Shown here piece after piece: positions 8,849 to 17,437 of a DNA stretch of 64,000 nucleotides; the stretch's first letter is position 1, and each line of letters begins with the position of its first letter. Location: NCBI RefSeq assembly GCF_022869005.1, contig NZ_JALIEA010000008.1:1-64000 (forward strand), read 5' to 3'. This DNA is from Corynebacterium kalidii (GTDB lineage: Bacteria; Actinomycetota; Actinomycetes; Mycobacteriales; Mycobacteriaceae). The position numbers and the translations under genes are program-made. Under the pieces are notes generated by a model, which was not told the DNA's origin, did no database searches, and was given only the letters and a program-made list of their open reading frames with translations.

Positions 8849-10220
8849 TGGTGTTCTCCTTGTCGTCGGTGTCGTCGGTGTCGTCGGTGTCGTCGGTGTC
8901 GTCAGTGTCGTCGGCTGCCCGCATCGCGGCCAGTTCGGAGTCACGGTAGAAGGGTTCGCCGTTGACGTCCTCGTGGTCGCGCTTCAGGACGAACCACGCT
9001 GTCGCGGCCGCCGTGGCGACGACACCGGCGATGATCAGGAAGGTGGGCTGGTAGCCGATGTTGTCGTGCAGGGCACCCAGCGGGGCGGAGAAGAGCATGT
9101 TGCCGATCTGGGCGGAGACCTGGAACCCGACGAGGTACAGCGTGGCCGACAGCTTCGGGTCGAAGTGCAGGGTGAAGTACCGGAAGATCGGCAGGATGCA
9201 CAGGGGCACCTCGAGGGCGTGGAGCATCTTGATGGCGGACACCGAGACCGGGTCGTCGACCACCGCACAGCCGCCGATGCGGACACACATCACCACGAAG
9301 CCGAGCAGGAGGGTGTTGCGGACCCCGATCTTGAGCATGATCAGCGGGACGACCATCATCATGGCGGCCTCGAGGAAGACCTGGACCGAGTTGAGCACAC
9401 CGTAGGTGGCCTGACCCTGCGCCTTGGTGTCGAACAGGCTGGTGTAGAAGTCGGGGAACATCTGCTGGTCGAAGACGGTGTAGAAGGTCCATGACAGCAT
9501 CACGATCAGGATGATGGCCCACAGGTGCCGGACGCGGAACACCGCCAGCATGTCCCGGAGGGACGGCATGGCCGCGTCGGCGTCGGTGTCCGTGGCGGTC
9601 TCGCTGACGTTGGTCATCCTGTCCTCGGGACGCCACAGCACCCACAGGGCCAGGTTGACCAGACCGAAGGCCGAACCGAGCCAGAAGAGCAGGTGGGGGT
9701 TGACGTTGAACAGGAACCCGGCGAGCAGGGCGACGACGGCGTAGCCGAAGGAGCCCCAGGCCCGCGCCTGGCCGTACTCGAAGCCGAAGTTACGGCTGTA
9801 GCGCTCGGTGAGGGCTTCGTAGAGGCCGACGGCGGCCATGAACCCGGCGGAGAGGACGACGGAGCCCAGGACTGCGCCGAGCAGGAAGGTGGAGTCGTTG
9901 CCCAGCAGTGGTTCGTAGACCCAGACCATGAAGGGGCCGACGAGGGTGGCGAGCGCGGCGAGGGTGACGGCGAGGTGGCGCTTGAGTCCGAGCCTGTCCT
10001 GCAGGGTGCCGTAGACGAACATCAGGACCAGGGTGGCTGCGGAGTTGATCGCGTAGATGGTGCCCACCCGGCCGCCGGACAGGTCGAGGCCGGGGTCCTC
10101 CTGGGTGAGCCAGATCTGGAAGAAGGACCACCAGATCCCCCAGGACGCGAAGAACATGAGGATGGTGAAGGACTTGTGCAGGTAGGAGTCGTTCCTGAAT
10201 GCCTCGGTGAATCTGGACAC
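8841..10220 (-). CDS. MFS oligosaccharide:H+ symporter (LacY/CscB family)
   Basis: Twelve-helix transporter of 459 residues. The first helix contains FFASWGIWWSFFQIWL. The segment YGQARAWGSFGYAVVALLAGFLF is followed by NPHLLFWLGS, which resembles the YGRARMFG and FWLGSG segments of LacY. This puts it in the oligosaccharide:proton symporter group that includes the sucrose permease CscB. Given the neighbouring GH32 enzyme and LacI regulator, sucrose or another fructoside is the likely cargo. The C-terminus is odd: a run of Asp-Asp-Thr repeats encoded by a 9-bp tandem repeat, likely variable in copy number. AGGGAG stands just upstream of the ATG. Confidence 0.88.
   Translation of the reverse strand: MSRFTEAFRNDSYLHKSFTILMFFASWGIWWSFFQIWLTQEDPGLDLSGGRVGTIYAINSAATLVLMFVYGTLQDRLGLKRHLAVTLAALATLVGPFMVWVYEPLLGNDSTFLLGAVLGSVVLSAGFMAAVGLYEALTERYSRNFGFEYGQARAWGSFGYAVVALLAGFLFNVNPHLLFWLGSAFGLVNLALWVLWRPEDRMTNVSETATDTDADAAMPSLRDMLAVFRVRHLWAIILIVMLSWTFYTVFDQQMFPDFYTSLFDTKAQGQATYGVLNSVQVFLEAAMMMVVPLIMLKIGVRNTLLLGFVVMCVRIGGCAVVDDPVSVSAIKMLHALEVPLCILPIFRYFTLHFDPKLSATLYLVGFQVSAQIGNMLFSAPLGALHDNIGYQPTFLIIAGVVATAAATAWFVLKRDHEDVNGEPFYRDSELAAMRAADDTDDTDDTDDTDDTDDKENTNV
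8861..8914. repeat. Six tandem copies of a 9-bp unit (TGTCGTCGG)
   Basis: Five perfect units and one with a single change (TGTCGTCAG). On the coding (minus) strand they encode the Asp-Asp-Thr repeat at the cytoplasmic tail of the symporter. Because the unit is a multiple of three, gain or loss of copies changes tail length without shifting the frame. Confidence 0.9.
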
Positions 10221-10263
10221 GTGATCTCCCTGTGTGGGCGGTGGTGTGGGTGAGCTGAGTCAC

Positions 10264-10290
10264 TTGATGTGATCAAACGTTAAAGCACCA
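10264..10290 (-). promoter_or_regulatory. Probable LacI-family operator and promoter of the symporter/GH32 operon
   Basis: The stretch holds two overlapping palindromes: TTGAT-GTG-ATCAA at 10264-10276, and an AACGTT core at 10276-10281 flanked by TTT and TGA on the minus strand. AACGTT-centred sites are typical of LacI/ScrR-type regulators. On the minus strand TTGCCT and TAACGT are spaced 17 bases apart, so the operator would cover the -10 region. The adjacent LacI gene is the obvious regulator (inference). Confidence 0.5.
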
Positions 10291-10385
10291 CATCCGCGAA
10301 GGCAAGTACCCCCCGGTCGGGCAGGGGTGTGACGGCTGGCGTCCGCAGTCGGCGGGGCCGGGGGTGTGAGGGGACGGTGCGGGGG

Positions 10386-11420
10386 TCAGTGCCGCGGCGC
10401 GGCCACCGAGTCGCGCTCGACAAGTGGCATGGGGACCAGTGTTTCCGCAGGTGCCTCGGTGATGTCCCGGTGGGCGAGGTCGATGGCCAGCGACACCGCG
10501 GTCTCCCCGATCGCGCGGTAGGGCAGGCGCATCGTCGTCGCACGGGGGTGGAGGTACTCCGCGAGCGGCTCGTCGTCGAACGACATCACCGACAGGTCTG
10601 CCGGTATATCCAGCCCGAGCTCGGCGGCTGCCCGGTACACGCCGAAGGCGACGCGGTCGTTCGCGGCGAGGACCGCCGTGGGCCGGTCACGGTCGGTGCC
10701 GAGGACGGCGTGCCCGCCCTCGTGGCCGAGCGCCGGCTCCCATTCGGCGCCGCGGTGCTCGCCCGTCAGTGTCAGTCCGGCACCGGACATCGCGTCGTCG
10801 ATGCCGGCCATGCGTCGTGGGACGGTCGTGGATTCGCCCGGGGGCATGTCGTGGGCGGGGCGGCCGACGAGGGCTATGCGTCGGTGGCCTGCGTCGACCA
10901 GGTGCCTGACGGCGGCGTGGCCGGCGGCGTACTCGTCGGGCACGACGGCGGGTATCCCGTCGGCCATCCCGTTGGCGATGACCCGCGGGAGGTCGTGTCC
11001 GCCCGGTGGCAGGTCCACGAGGCGGCAGCGCATCAGGCCGACGACCAGGGCGTCCACCGGCTGGTGCAGCAGGTTGTCCAGAGCCTCGGTCATCGCGCCG
11101 GGGTGGGTGCCGGCCTCGGCGATGAGCACGCCCTGGTTCCGGCGACGGCCGGTGTCGAGGATGCCGCGGATCATGGAGCTGGCGAAACGGGTGACGGTGA
11201 CCTCGTCGGAGAGGAAGCCGATGGTGTCCGACCGTCCGCTCTGCAACGCGCGGGCGGTGGCGTTGGGACGGTAGCCCAGGTCCCGGGCGGCATGGAGGAC
11301 CCGCTCGCGGGTCTCCTCGCCGACCCGCGAGTTGGGCTTGTCGTTGAGCACCAGGGACACGGTGGTCGCGGACACGCCGACCTTGGCGGCGATCTCGGCT
11401 AGCGTCACTCTCTTCGGCAC
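10386..11420 (-). CDS. LacI-family transcriptional regulator of the sucrose genes
   Basis: DNA-binding repressor of about 344 residues. The N-terminal helix-turn-helix reads VTLAEIAAKVGVSATTVSLVLN (residues about 5-26), followed by the hinge helix GYRPNATARALQSG and a periplasmic-binding-protein-like effector domain. It lies directly upstream of the symporter and GH32 genes on the same strand, so it probably senses sucrose, fructose or a phosphate derivative. GTG at 11420 is the natural start just before the HTH. An extension to 11471 would run across the palindrome at 11457-11474 and is less likely. The 165-base gap to the symporter carries the candidate operator. Confidence 0.88.
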   Translation of the reverse strand: MPKRVTLAEIAAKVGVSATTVSLVLNDKPNSRVGEETRERVLHAARDLGYRPNATARALQSGRSDTIGFLSDEVTVTRFASSMIRGILDTGRRRNQGVLIAEAGTHPGAMTEALDNLLHQPVDALVVGLMRCRLVDLPPGGHDLPRVIANGMADGIPAVVPDEYAAGHAAVRHLVDAGHRRIALVGRPAHDMPPGESTTVPRRMAGIDDAMSGAGLTLTGEHRGAEWEPALGHEGGHAVLGTDRDRPTAVLAANDRVAFGVYRAAAELGLDIPADLSVMSFDDEPLAEYLHPRATTMRLPYRAIGETAVSLAIDLAHRDITEAPAETLVPMPLVERDSVAAPRH

Positions 11421-11456
11421 GGTGCCCAGTTTACGGGGATGCGCTACACTGAAAAA

Positions 11457-11474
11457 TAGTTGACGTATCAACTA
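11457..11474. promoter_or_regulatory. RosR-like operator (TAGTTGACGTATCAACTA)
   Basis: An 18-bp element with 7-bp inverted arms TAGTTGA/TCAACTA around CGTA. It matches the Corynebacterium glutamicum RosR consensus as I recall it (TTGTTGAYRYRTCAACWA) at every position but the second. RosR is a MarR-type, peroxide-sensitive repressor. The site lies 34 bases before the pirin ATG and also in the upstream region of the divergent LacI gene. A second copy stands before the FMN reductase gene at 54138. Confidence 0.65.
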
Positions 11475-11508
11475 TGTTCCTGGCGACGACTCCACCGGAG
11501 GGACCGAC

Positions 11509-12510
11509 ATGTCCGACACGCACGAGCGACCCGTCGAGATCATCACGGCGCGTGACGTCCCCCTCGGCGGGCCACGCGCCATGACGGTGCACCGTACCCT
11601 GCCGCAACGCCGGCGCAGCCTCATCGGCGCGTGGTGTTTCCTCGACCACTACGGCCCCGACCCGGTGGCGGCCACCGGCGGCATGGACGTGGCCCCGCAC
11701 CCGCACACCGGCCTGCAGACCGTCTCGTGGCTGTTCGACGGGGAGATCCGGCACGACGACTCCCACGGCGTCCACGAACTCGTCCGCCCGGGCGAGCTGA
11801 ACCTCATGACCGCAGGCGCGGGGATCTGCCACTCCGAGGTCTCCACGGAGACCACCGACACCCTGCACGGCGTCCAGCTGTGGACGGTCCTGCCGGAGGA
11901 CGCCCGGCACGGCCCGCGGCGTTTCGACCACTACGCTCCGACGCCGGTGACGTTCGACGGCGGTTCCGCGCTGGTGTTCCTCGGCACGTTGCTGGGGTCG
12001 GCGTCGCCGGTGCCGACCTTCACCCCGCTGGTTGGCGCGGAGCTCCGCCTGGCACCGGGGGCGGTCCTCGACCTCGACGTCGACCCGTGCTTCGAGCACG
12101 GTGTCCTCGTCGACACCGGCGACGTCACCGTTGACGGCGTGGCCGTGGCGCGGACGGAACTGGCCTACACCGGCACCGGTGCGGAGTCGGTGACGGTGGC
12201 CAACCCCGGGGACACCCCGGCACGGGTGATCCTCATCGGCGGGGAGCCTTTCGGTGAGGACGTGGTGATGTGGTGGAACTTCATCGGCCGCGACGACGCG
12301 GAGATCCGTCGTTACCGTGAGGAATGGAATGCACACGGCGACCGGTTCGGCGAGACCCACGGCTATGTGCCCCACCACCCGGACGGCCCGTTCCGGCTGC
12401 CGGCACCGGAGCTGCCCGGGACACGCCTGCGCCCCCGCAGCAACCCGGGGCCCGTCGCCCGCGCCGGTGCCGACCCGTACCGGCCCGCACACCCGGAAGG
12501 ACAGGAATGA
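11509..12510 (+). CDS. Pirin family protein (bicupin)
   Basis: Pirin-type bicupin of 333 residues. The N-terminal cupin has the iron-site motif HPHTGLQTVSWLFDG near residues 63-77 and further ligand candidates in GICHSEVS near 107. Pirins are non-haem iron proteins; some bacterial members have quercetinase activity or modulate metabolic enzymes, and the role here is unknown. GGAGG precedes the ATG. It is the first gene of a tightly packed trio with the AhpD-like gene (ATGA overlap) and a second pirin. The RosR-like palindrome upstream suggests induction by oxidative stress. The C-terminal 50 residues are proline-rich and extend past the usual pirin fold. Confidence 0.88.
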   Translation: MSDTHERPVEIITARDVPLGGPRAMTVHRTLPQRRRSLIGAWCFLDHYGPDPVAATGGMDVAPHPHTGLQTVSWLFDGEIRHDDSHGVHELVRPGELNLMTAGAGICHSEVSTETTDTLHGVQLWTVLPEDARHGPRRFDHYAPTPVTFDGGSALVFLGTLLGSASPVPTFTPLVGAELRLAPGAVLDLDVDPCFEHGVLVDTGDVTVDGVAVARTELAYTGTGAESVTVANPGDTPARVILIGGEPFGEDVVMWWNFIGRDDAEIRRYREEWNAHGDRFGETHGYVPHHPDGPFRLPAPELPGTRLRPRSNPGPVARAGADPYRPAHPEGQE

Positions 12511-12983
12511 CCCGCCCGTACATCGACAAGACGAACCCGGAGATCTACCGGGCACTCAACGGCGCCGTCCGTGCCGCGCGGACCTCCTACGCCGCGGTCG
12601 GCCTGCCGCTGGACCTGGTGGAGCTGGTCAACGTGCGGGTCTCCCAGATCAACGGCTGCCCGACGTGCCTCAGTGTCCACGTCCCCGCCGCCAGGGCCGC
12701 GGGCGTGGACCAGCAGACCCTGGACCTGCTGCCCAGCTGGCGGCAGGACACCTCACAGCTGTTCACCGCGCCGCAGCGTGCGGCCCTGGAACTCGCCGAA
12801 GCGTTGACCGAGCCGCAGCCGGGCACCGGGCTCACCAGCGTCGCCGACGCCGTCGCCGCGGCGTCCCGCGAGTTCGACGACGACCAGCTCAGCGCCCTGG
12901 AGTGGGCTGTGGTGCTCATCAACGCCTACAACAGGGTCTCCATCGCGTCGGGGCACCCGCCGGCACCCCGGGACAGGAACTGA
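12507..12983 (+). CDS. Carboxymuconolactone decarboxylase/AhpD-like protein
   Basis: Alpha-helical protein of about 158 residues of the AhpD/CMD family. It carries the CxxC pair in NGCPTCLSVHV near residues 48-58, with the histidine that follows it in peroxidase-type members, and an upstream glutamate in LVELVNVRVSQ. This argues for a thiol-dependent peroxidase or reductase role over true decarboxylase activity. Its ATG overlaps the stop of the pirin gene (ATGA). Together with the two pirins it forms a compact redox operon, in keeping with the RosR-like operator. Confidence 0.85.
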   Translation: MTRPYIDKTNPEIYRALNGAVRAARTSYAAVGLPLDLVELVNVRVSQINGCPTCLSVHVPAARAAGVDQQTLDLLPSWRQDTSQLFTAPQRAALELAEALTEPQPGTGLTSVADAVAAASREFDDDQLSALEWAVVLINAYNRVSIASGHPPAPRDRN

Positions 12984-12984
12984 C

Positions 12985-13827
12985 ATGGCCACCACAGTGA
13001 TCCCGTCGGGTGACCGGGCCCGCTGGCCGGGCAGTGACATCGTCTCCCGCCAGTCGTTCCCCGCCACCGGGTCGACCCGCATGACCGACTACGCCTTCGG
13101 CCTGCTGCTGATCCACAACGACGACATCGTCGAACCCGGCGAGGGCTTCGACATGCACCAGCACGCCGACGTCGAGATCGTCAGCTGGATCGTGCACGGC
13201 CGGCTCCGGCACCGGGACTCCTCCGGGACGCAGACCGTCCTGGGGCCCGGCCAGGCCGAGGCGATCACCGCCGGTCGGGGAGTGCGCCACGCCGAGACCA
13301 ACGCCGCCGGTTTCACCTCGACGGACACGGTGCGTGTCATCCAGATGTGGTTGCCGACGGACGAGGCCGGCGTCGACCCGTCCCACGCCGTCGCCGACCT
13401 CGACGACGCCCTGGACGCTGCCTCCGCCGCCGGGGAGTTCGTCACGGTCGCCGCCGGCGGCCCCCACCCTGGCGCCGACCCTGATGCCGCGCTGCGGATC
13501 CGGACGTCCGGCGCGCGGCTGCGGGCCGCACGCCCGGTCCCCGGACGGCCGGTCACCACCGACCCCGCCCGCTACGCGCACGTCTTCGTCGTCTCCGGAG
13601 CGGTGCGTCTGCACACCCCGGAGGCCCACGACCTGCAGGAGGGGGACGCCGCCCGCGTCGTCGACGGCGGCGCCCTGCGGATCGAGGCCCTCGCCGACGG
13701 ACGCACCGACGGTCAGGACCGGGCCGAGGTACTGGTCTGGGAGATGGACCGCAGCGTGACGACCACCCCGCGGCTGCCTGCCTCGTCCCGCTCCTCCCGG
13801 TCCTCCCACCGGACCGTCAGTCGTTGA
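12985..13827 (+). CDS. Second pirin-like protein
   Basis: Pirin-family protein of 280 residues, clearly different from the first one. The metal-site motif is MHQHADVEIVSWIVHGRLRH near residues 55-74, followed by GRGVRHAETN near 93. The C-terminal cupin is shorter and ends in a Ser/Arg-rich tail. It starts two bases after the AhpD-like gene and is presumably cotranscribed with it. Its 3' end overlaps the convergent nitroreductase gene by 11 bases. Confidence 0.85.
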   Translation: MATTVIPSGDRARWPGSDIVSRQSFPATGSTRMTDYAFGLLLIHNDDIVEPGEGFDMHQHADVEIVSWIVHGRLRHRDSSGTQTVLGPGQAEAITAGRGVRHAETNAAGFTSTDTVRVIQMWLPTDEAGVDPSHAVADLDDALDAASAAGEFVTVAAGGPHPGADPDAALRIRTSGARLRAARPVPGRPVTTDPARYAHVFVVSGAVRLHTPEAHDLQEGDAARVVDGGALRIEALADGRTDGQDRAEVLVWEMDRSVTTTPRLPASSRSSRSSHRTVSR

Positions 13828-14401
13828 CCAGCACCGACTCGGTGACGGGCCGGCGGGTGCGCGGGGCGTTCTCCCGGGCGAGCACGGCCTCGTCGGCACC
13901 GGCGGCGTCCCCCGGGGTCCCTACGGCGATGACGGTGAGCGGGGTCAGGTCCGTCCCCAGGCCGAAGGCGTGCGACACCGCAGCCTGGTCGAAGCCGCTC
14001 ATCTGGTGCACCACCAGCCCGTCCGCGTGCGCCTGGAGGGTGAGGTACGCCGCCGCCTGGCCGGCGTCGTAGCGGGCCTCCGCCAGCGGGCGACCGTCCT
14101 CGCCGACGGTCTCGGCGAGGACCACCACCAACGCACCGGCGTCCTGTGCCCACCCCCGGTTGAACTCGACCAACGCCTCCAGCACGGCCCGGTGGGACGC
14201 GCTGCCGCGCCGGGTGACCAGGAAGCGCCACGGCTGACGGTTGAAGGCCGACGGCGCCCACCGCGCAGCCTCGAGGGCGCTGTGCAGCGCGTCCTCGTCG
14301 ACGGGGGAGTGGGGGTCGTAGATGCGCGGGCTCCAGCGGTCGGCGATGACGTCGAGGACGGGGGCGTCGGTGCGGGCGGTGCGGTCGGTGATGAGTGTCA
14401 T
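13817..14401 (-). CDS. Nitroreductase family FMN oxidoreductase
   Basis: Flavoprotein of about 194 residues in the nitroreductase fold. FMN-contacting segments are visible: RWSPRIYD near residue 20, APSAFNRQPWRFLV near 45-58 and a C-terminal ENAPRTRRPV. It would use NAD(P)H to reduce nitro groups, quinones or another electrophile. ATG 14401 is chosen over an upstream in-frame start at 14449 because the family usually begins close to the RWSPR segment. It is the last gene of the reverse-strand run that begins with glutamate decarboxylase, 57 bases downstream of the fusion gene, so it may belong to that pathway. Confidence 0.82.
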   Translation of the reverse strand: MTLITDRTARTDAPVLDVIADRWSPRIYDPHSPVDEDALHSALEAARWAPSAFNRQPWRFLVTRRGSASHRAVLEALVEFNRGWAQDAGALVVVLAETVGEDGRPLAEARYDAGQAAAYLTLQAHADGLVVHQMSGFDQAAVSHAFGLGTDLTPLTVIAVGTPGDAAGADEAVLARENAPRTRRPVTESVLVND

Positions 14402-14458
14402 GTCCGGAGTCAACCGCACAACCGCCCGGTTTGTTCCCTTTCCTGCCACGGGTGGTCG

Positions 14459-17437
14459 CTAGGGGCGGTCGCTGTCGTCGCTGTCGTCGCTGTCGTCGAT
14501 GTCGTCGACCCGGGCGGTCCCGTCGGCGTCGAGCACCACGTTCAGGGCCAGGGGGATCTGGTGTGACGCGCTCTCCAGGATGTGCATGAAGTACCCGGCG
14601 GTGTTCGGGATAGCCACGACGTCGCCGGTGGAGATCCCCTCCGGGAAGCGCAGTCGCCGGCGGACGATCACCTCGTCCTCGATGCAGTAGGCGCCCACCA
14701 GGAAACCCTCCGTGCCGGGGGCACGTTCGGGCGGGCCGTCCTGCGTCCGGACCAGGAGGGGGTCGAGGAGGATGTCGTCGGAGGTGGTGCGGCACTGCGT
14801 CCGGTTCATCTCCACACCGACCAACGGCACACCGTCGCTGCGGTCCTTCAGGAACGCCACCCGTGCCAGGATCACCCCGCAGCCGTCGAGGACGGACCGT
14901 CCCGGTTCCAGGTGCAGCCGCAGACCCCTGCGGACCAGGGCCTCCGCCGCCGACTCCTGCTGGCCCTGCTGGCCTTGTTGCCCGACCCGGCCGTGCAGGA
15001 GCCCGCGCAGCCACCCGCCCCGGACCGGGGACTGGTGGAACGGGTACGTCGTCGCCAACGGGTCCGACTTCCAGGTGAACGGCTGCCCGGTGCCGTCGAC
15101 CATCGCCTGCCGGGCGCGTCGGAACGCCGCCCACTGTGCGCCGTCGTCGAGGTAGCTCATCGGCACACCACCGCCCAGGTCCACGAACTCCGGCCGGTGT
15201 CCGAGCTCCACCGCGGTGTCGGTCAGACGCAGGGCGTCCTCCAGCGCGACGAGACGGTCGGTGGCGGAGTACCCGTGCAGGTGGAGGTGCACACCCACCA
15301 CGTCCACAGCGTCCACCCCGTCAGCACCGTCGCGCAGGGCGTCGGCCCAGACGTGGAGCCGTTCCCCGAAGCGGGTCGGGGGCAGCAGGTCGGGGTCGGG
15401 GGCGATCCGCGGGGCGACACGGGGCCGACGGCTCCCGGCGGACGCGCCGAGGTCACGCACGCGGGCCAGTTCGGTGACGGTGTCCACCGACACCGTCACG
15501 CCGTGGTCGACCGCCAGCCGCAGCAGCCGGTCGGGTTTCACCGCCGCGCTGAGGATCACCCTGTCGCCGGGCACACCCCGGTCCAGCACCTGCCGCAGTT
15601 CCCGCTCGCCCGCGACGTCGACCCCGTGCCCCGCCCGGACCGCGGTGTCCACGAAACACAGCGCCTTGTTCGCCTTCCGGGCGTAGAACACCCGGGTGTC
15701 CACGCCCGCGTCCGCGCCGGCGTCGCGCAGCTCCGCCATGTTCCGCACCATGGGAGCGGTCCGCAGCACGTTGACCGGTGAGCCGTAGGTGTCGACGAGT
15801 TCCCGGCACCGGCGCCGGTCGGACAGCAGGTCGACGGCCCACGGTTCCAGGCGCGCGGTCAACGGCACCGTGGCCTCGGCCCCGGGGTCGTCGACGTGCC
15901 GGCGGCGGTGCTCGGCGACGACCCGTCGGGCCCACCGTGGCACCACGTCGTGCAGGCCACGGTTGAGCGAGTCCGCGCCGGTCAGCGCCGCGTCGGCGTC
16001 CCGGCCGATCACCGCCAGCTGGTCCAGGGCCCGGACGAACCCGTCCTCGTCGACCCACCCGGTGTCTGTATCTTCAGTGCCTCCTGCGTCGATCCCGGGG
16101 ACCGTCGCGGCCAGCGTGCCGGGGACCAGCCCGGCCGGCGGGATCACGGCGTCCACGACCACGTCGGCGGCAGGGGACAGCGTCCCGACGGTGGCCGTCA
16201 CCGGCGGGTGCACGACGCCGGCGTCGAGCAGGGCCAGCAACCGGGCGGCGTTCTGCGGGGTCATCCCGAACGCGACGCGTTCCAGCGTGCGGGCGAGCAG
16301 GTCGACACCGGTCAGCGACCGGCGGCGGCCGTAGGACGTACGCCAGACCACGGCGGGGTAGAGGACCCGCCAGGCGTGGCCGACGGCCCAGGCCGCGTCC
16401 GGCGCCGCCCGCCCGGTGGCCACCGCGTGGGAGTGCCGGAGCTCGGCGACCGGGTCGCCGCCCCCGTCACCGCCGGTGACGACCCGCCGTACCTCGTCCG
16501 GGGCGGGCCGGCCACCCGCAGTGACCAGCAGACGGTCCGCGGCGCACGCGACGGCCTCGCGCAGCTCCCCGGTGGTGCGGCTCGTGCGTACCCGACGTTC
16601 CTCGGCGGCGAGCCCGTCGGGAGGCAGCACGTCCGCCAGCGCGCCGGACGGGTCGGGCTTGACCGTCATGAACCGTCCGGTCCGGCTGACCGGGCGGATC
16701 GCCGAGGGCTCGGTGCCACCGGGACGGTAGACCGTCCCGGTGCCGGTGGTGACGAAGGCGCCACCCCGTCCGACGGCGAGCTCCAGGGCGGCGTCGACGA
16801 AGGTCAGGGCCGCGCCACGCACGTCCACGACCGAGCCCGCGGCGACGGTCCGCAGCCCGTCGGGCGGGTAGACGCCGACGACCGGCACCGGACCGGAAGC
16901 GCCGGGCACACTGGCGGGCAGGGCACCGGGCCACGACGGCGCGTGGCCGGTGGCCAGCAGCACATGGTCGTAGCGGTGGTCGTCGACCAACCACCCGGCG
17001 TCCTTCCCCGCGTTCTCCCCGCTGTCGCGGCGCAGCGTGGCGACGCGACGCGGCACCACCCGCACCGTGCACCCGGACGCCGCACGGCGCCGCGCGGTGG
17101 CCAGCAACGCCTCCCACGACTCCGCGAAGAAGCGCCCCACCAGGGACCGCGGCGGAAACGGGTCCGACGCCGCGTCCCCGTGACCGCGCCGCCAGTCGTC
17201 GAAAGCGCCCAGGCCACTGCCGACGATGCGCGAGGACACGTTCAGCGTCCAGTGGTCCGGCTGGTCCGGGCCGTAGCCGGCGCCGGCACCGGGCGGACGG
17301 TCGTCCCACACGTCCAGGGCGACGCGCACGCCGTGGTCCCATGCCTGGGCCAGCAGCTCCTCCGCCGCCCACAGCCCCCGTGGCCCGGCACCGACGACCG
17401 CGACCCTCACGTCCACCTGACTCATGTCCATCCTCAT
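14459..17437 (-). CDS. Fusion of an FAD-NAD(P)-binding oxidoreductase and a Y4yA-like PLP decarboxylase
   Basis: A chain of about 992 residues with two enzymes. Residues 1-470 resemble the FAD-NAD(P)-binding family, with VAVVGAGPRGLWAAEELL at the start and ATGHAPSWPG near 165. Residues 500-992 resemble the Y4yA branch of fold-III PLP decarboxylases (DapDC/SbnH relatives): FYARKANKALCF near 584-595 supplies the Schiff-base lysine, then HLHLHGYS, a GGGVPMSY phosphate loop, LEPGRSVLDGCG and a late AYCIEDEV motif with the catalytic cysteine. It could oxidise and decarboxylate an amino-acid conjugate. The ATG overlaps the stop of the SbnA-like gene (ATGA). The Asp/Ser-rich C-terminus comes from a 9-bp tandem repeat, and a second small repeat encodes Gly-Gln-Gln units near 14957-14985. 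The product is unknown. Confidence 0.75.
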   Translation of the reverse strand: MRMDMSQVDVRVAVVGAGPRGLWAAEELLAQAWDHGVRVALDVWDDRPPGAGAGYGPDQPDHWTLNVSSRIVGSGLGAFDDWRRGHGDAASDPFPPRSLVGRFFAESWEALLATARRRAASGCTVRVVPRRVATLRRDSGENAGKDAGWLVDDHRYDHVLLATGHAPSWPGALPASVPGASGPVPVVGVYPPDGLRTVAAGSVVDVRGAALTFVDAALELAVGRGGAFVTTGTGTVYRPGGTEPSAIRPVSRTGRFMTVKPDPSGALADVLPPDGLAAEERRVRTSRTTGELREAVACAADRLLVTAGGRPAPDEVRRVVTGGDGGGDPVAELRHSHAVATGRAAPDAAWAVGHAWRVLYPAVVWRTSYGRRRSLTGVDLLARTLERVAFGMTPQNAARLLALLDAGVVHPPVTATVGTLSPAADVVVDAVIPPAGLVPGTLAATVPGIDAGGTEDTDTGWVDEDGFVRALDQLAVIGRDADAALTGADSLNRGLHDVVPRWARRVVAEHRRRHVDDPGAEATVPLTARLEPWAVDLLSDRRRCRELVDTYGSPVNVLRTAPMVRNMAELRDAGADAGVDTRVFYARKANKALCFVDTAVRAGHGVDVAGERELRQVLDRGVPGDRVILSAAVKPDRLLRLAVDHGVTVSVDTVTELARVRDLGASAGSRRPRVAPRIAPDPDLLPPTRFGERLHVWADALRDGADGVDAVDVVGVHLHLHGYSATDRLVALEDALRLTDTAVELGHRPEFVDLGGGVPMSYLDDGAQWAAFRRARQAMVDGTGQPFTWKSDPLATTYPFHQSPVRGGWLRGLLHGRVGQQGQQGQQESAAEALVRRGLRLHLEPGRSVLDGCGVILARVAFLKDRSDGVPLVGVEMNRTQCRTTSDDILLDPLLVRTQDGPPERAPGTEGFLVGAYCIEDEVIVRRRLRFPEGISTGDVVAIPNTAGYFMHILESASHQIPLALNVVLDADGTARVDDIDDSDDSDDSDRP
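14471..14506. repeat. Four tandem copies of a 9-bp unit (GCTGTCGTC)
   Basis: Three identical units and one single-base variant at the 3' end of the FAD/PLP fusion gene. They encode the Asp-Asp-Ser tail of the protein. The unit is very close to that at 8861-8914, so these are simple-sequence tracts of one type. Confidence 0.85.
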
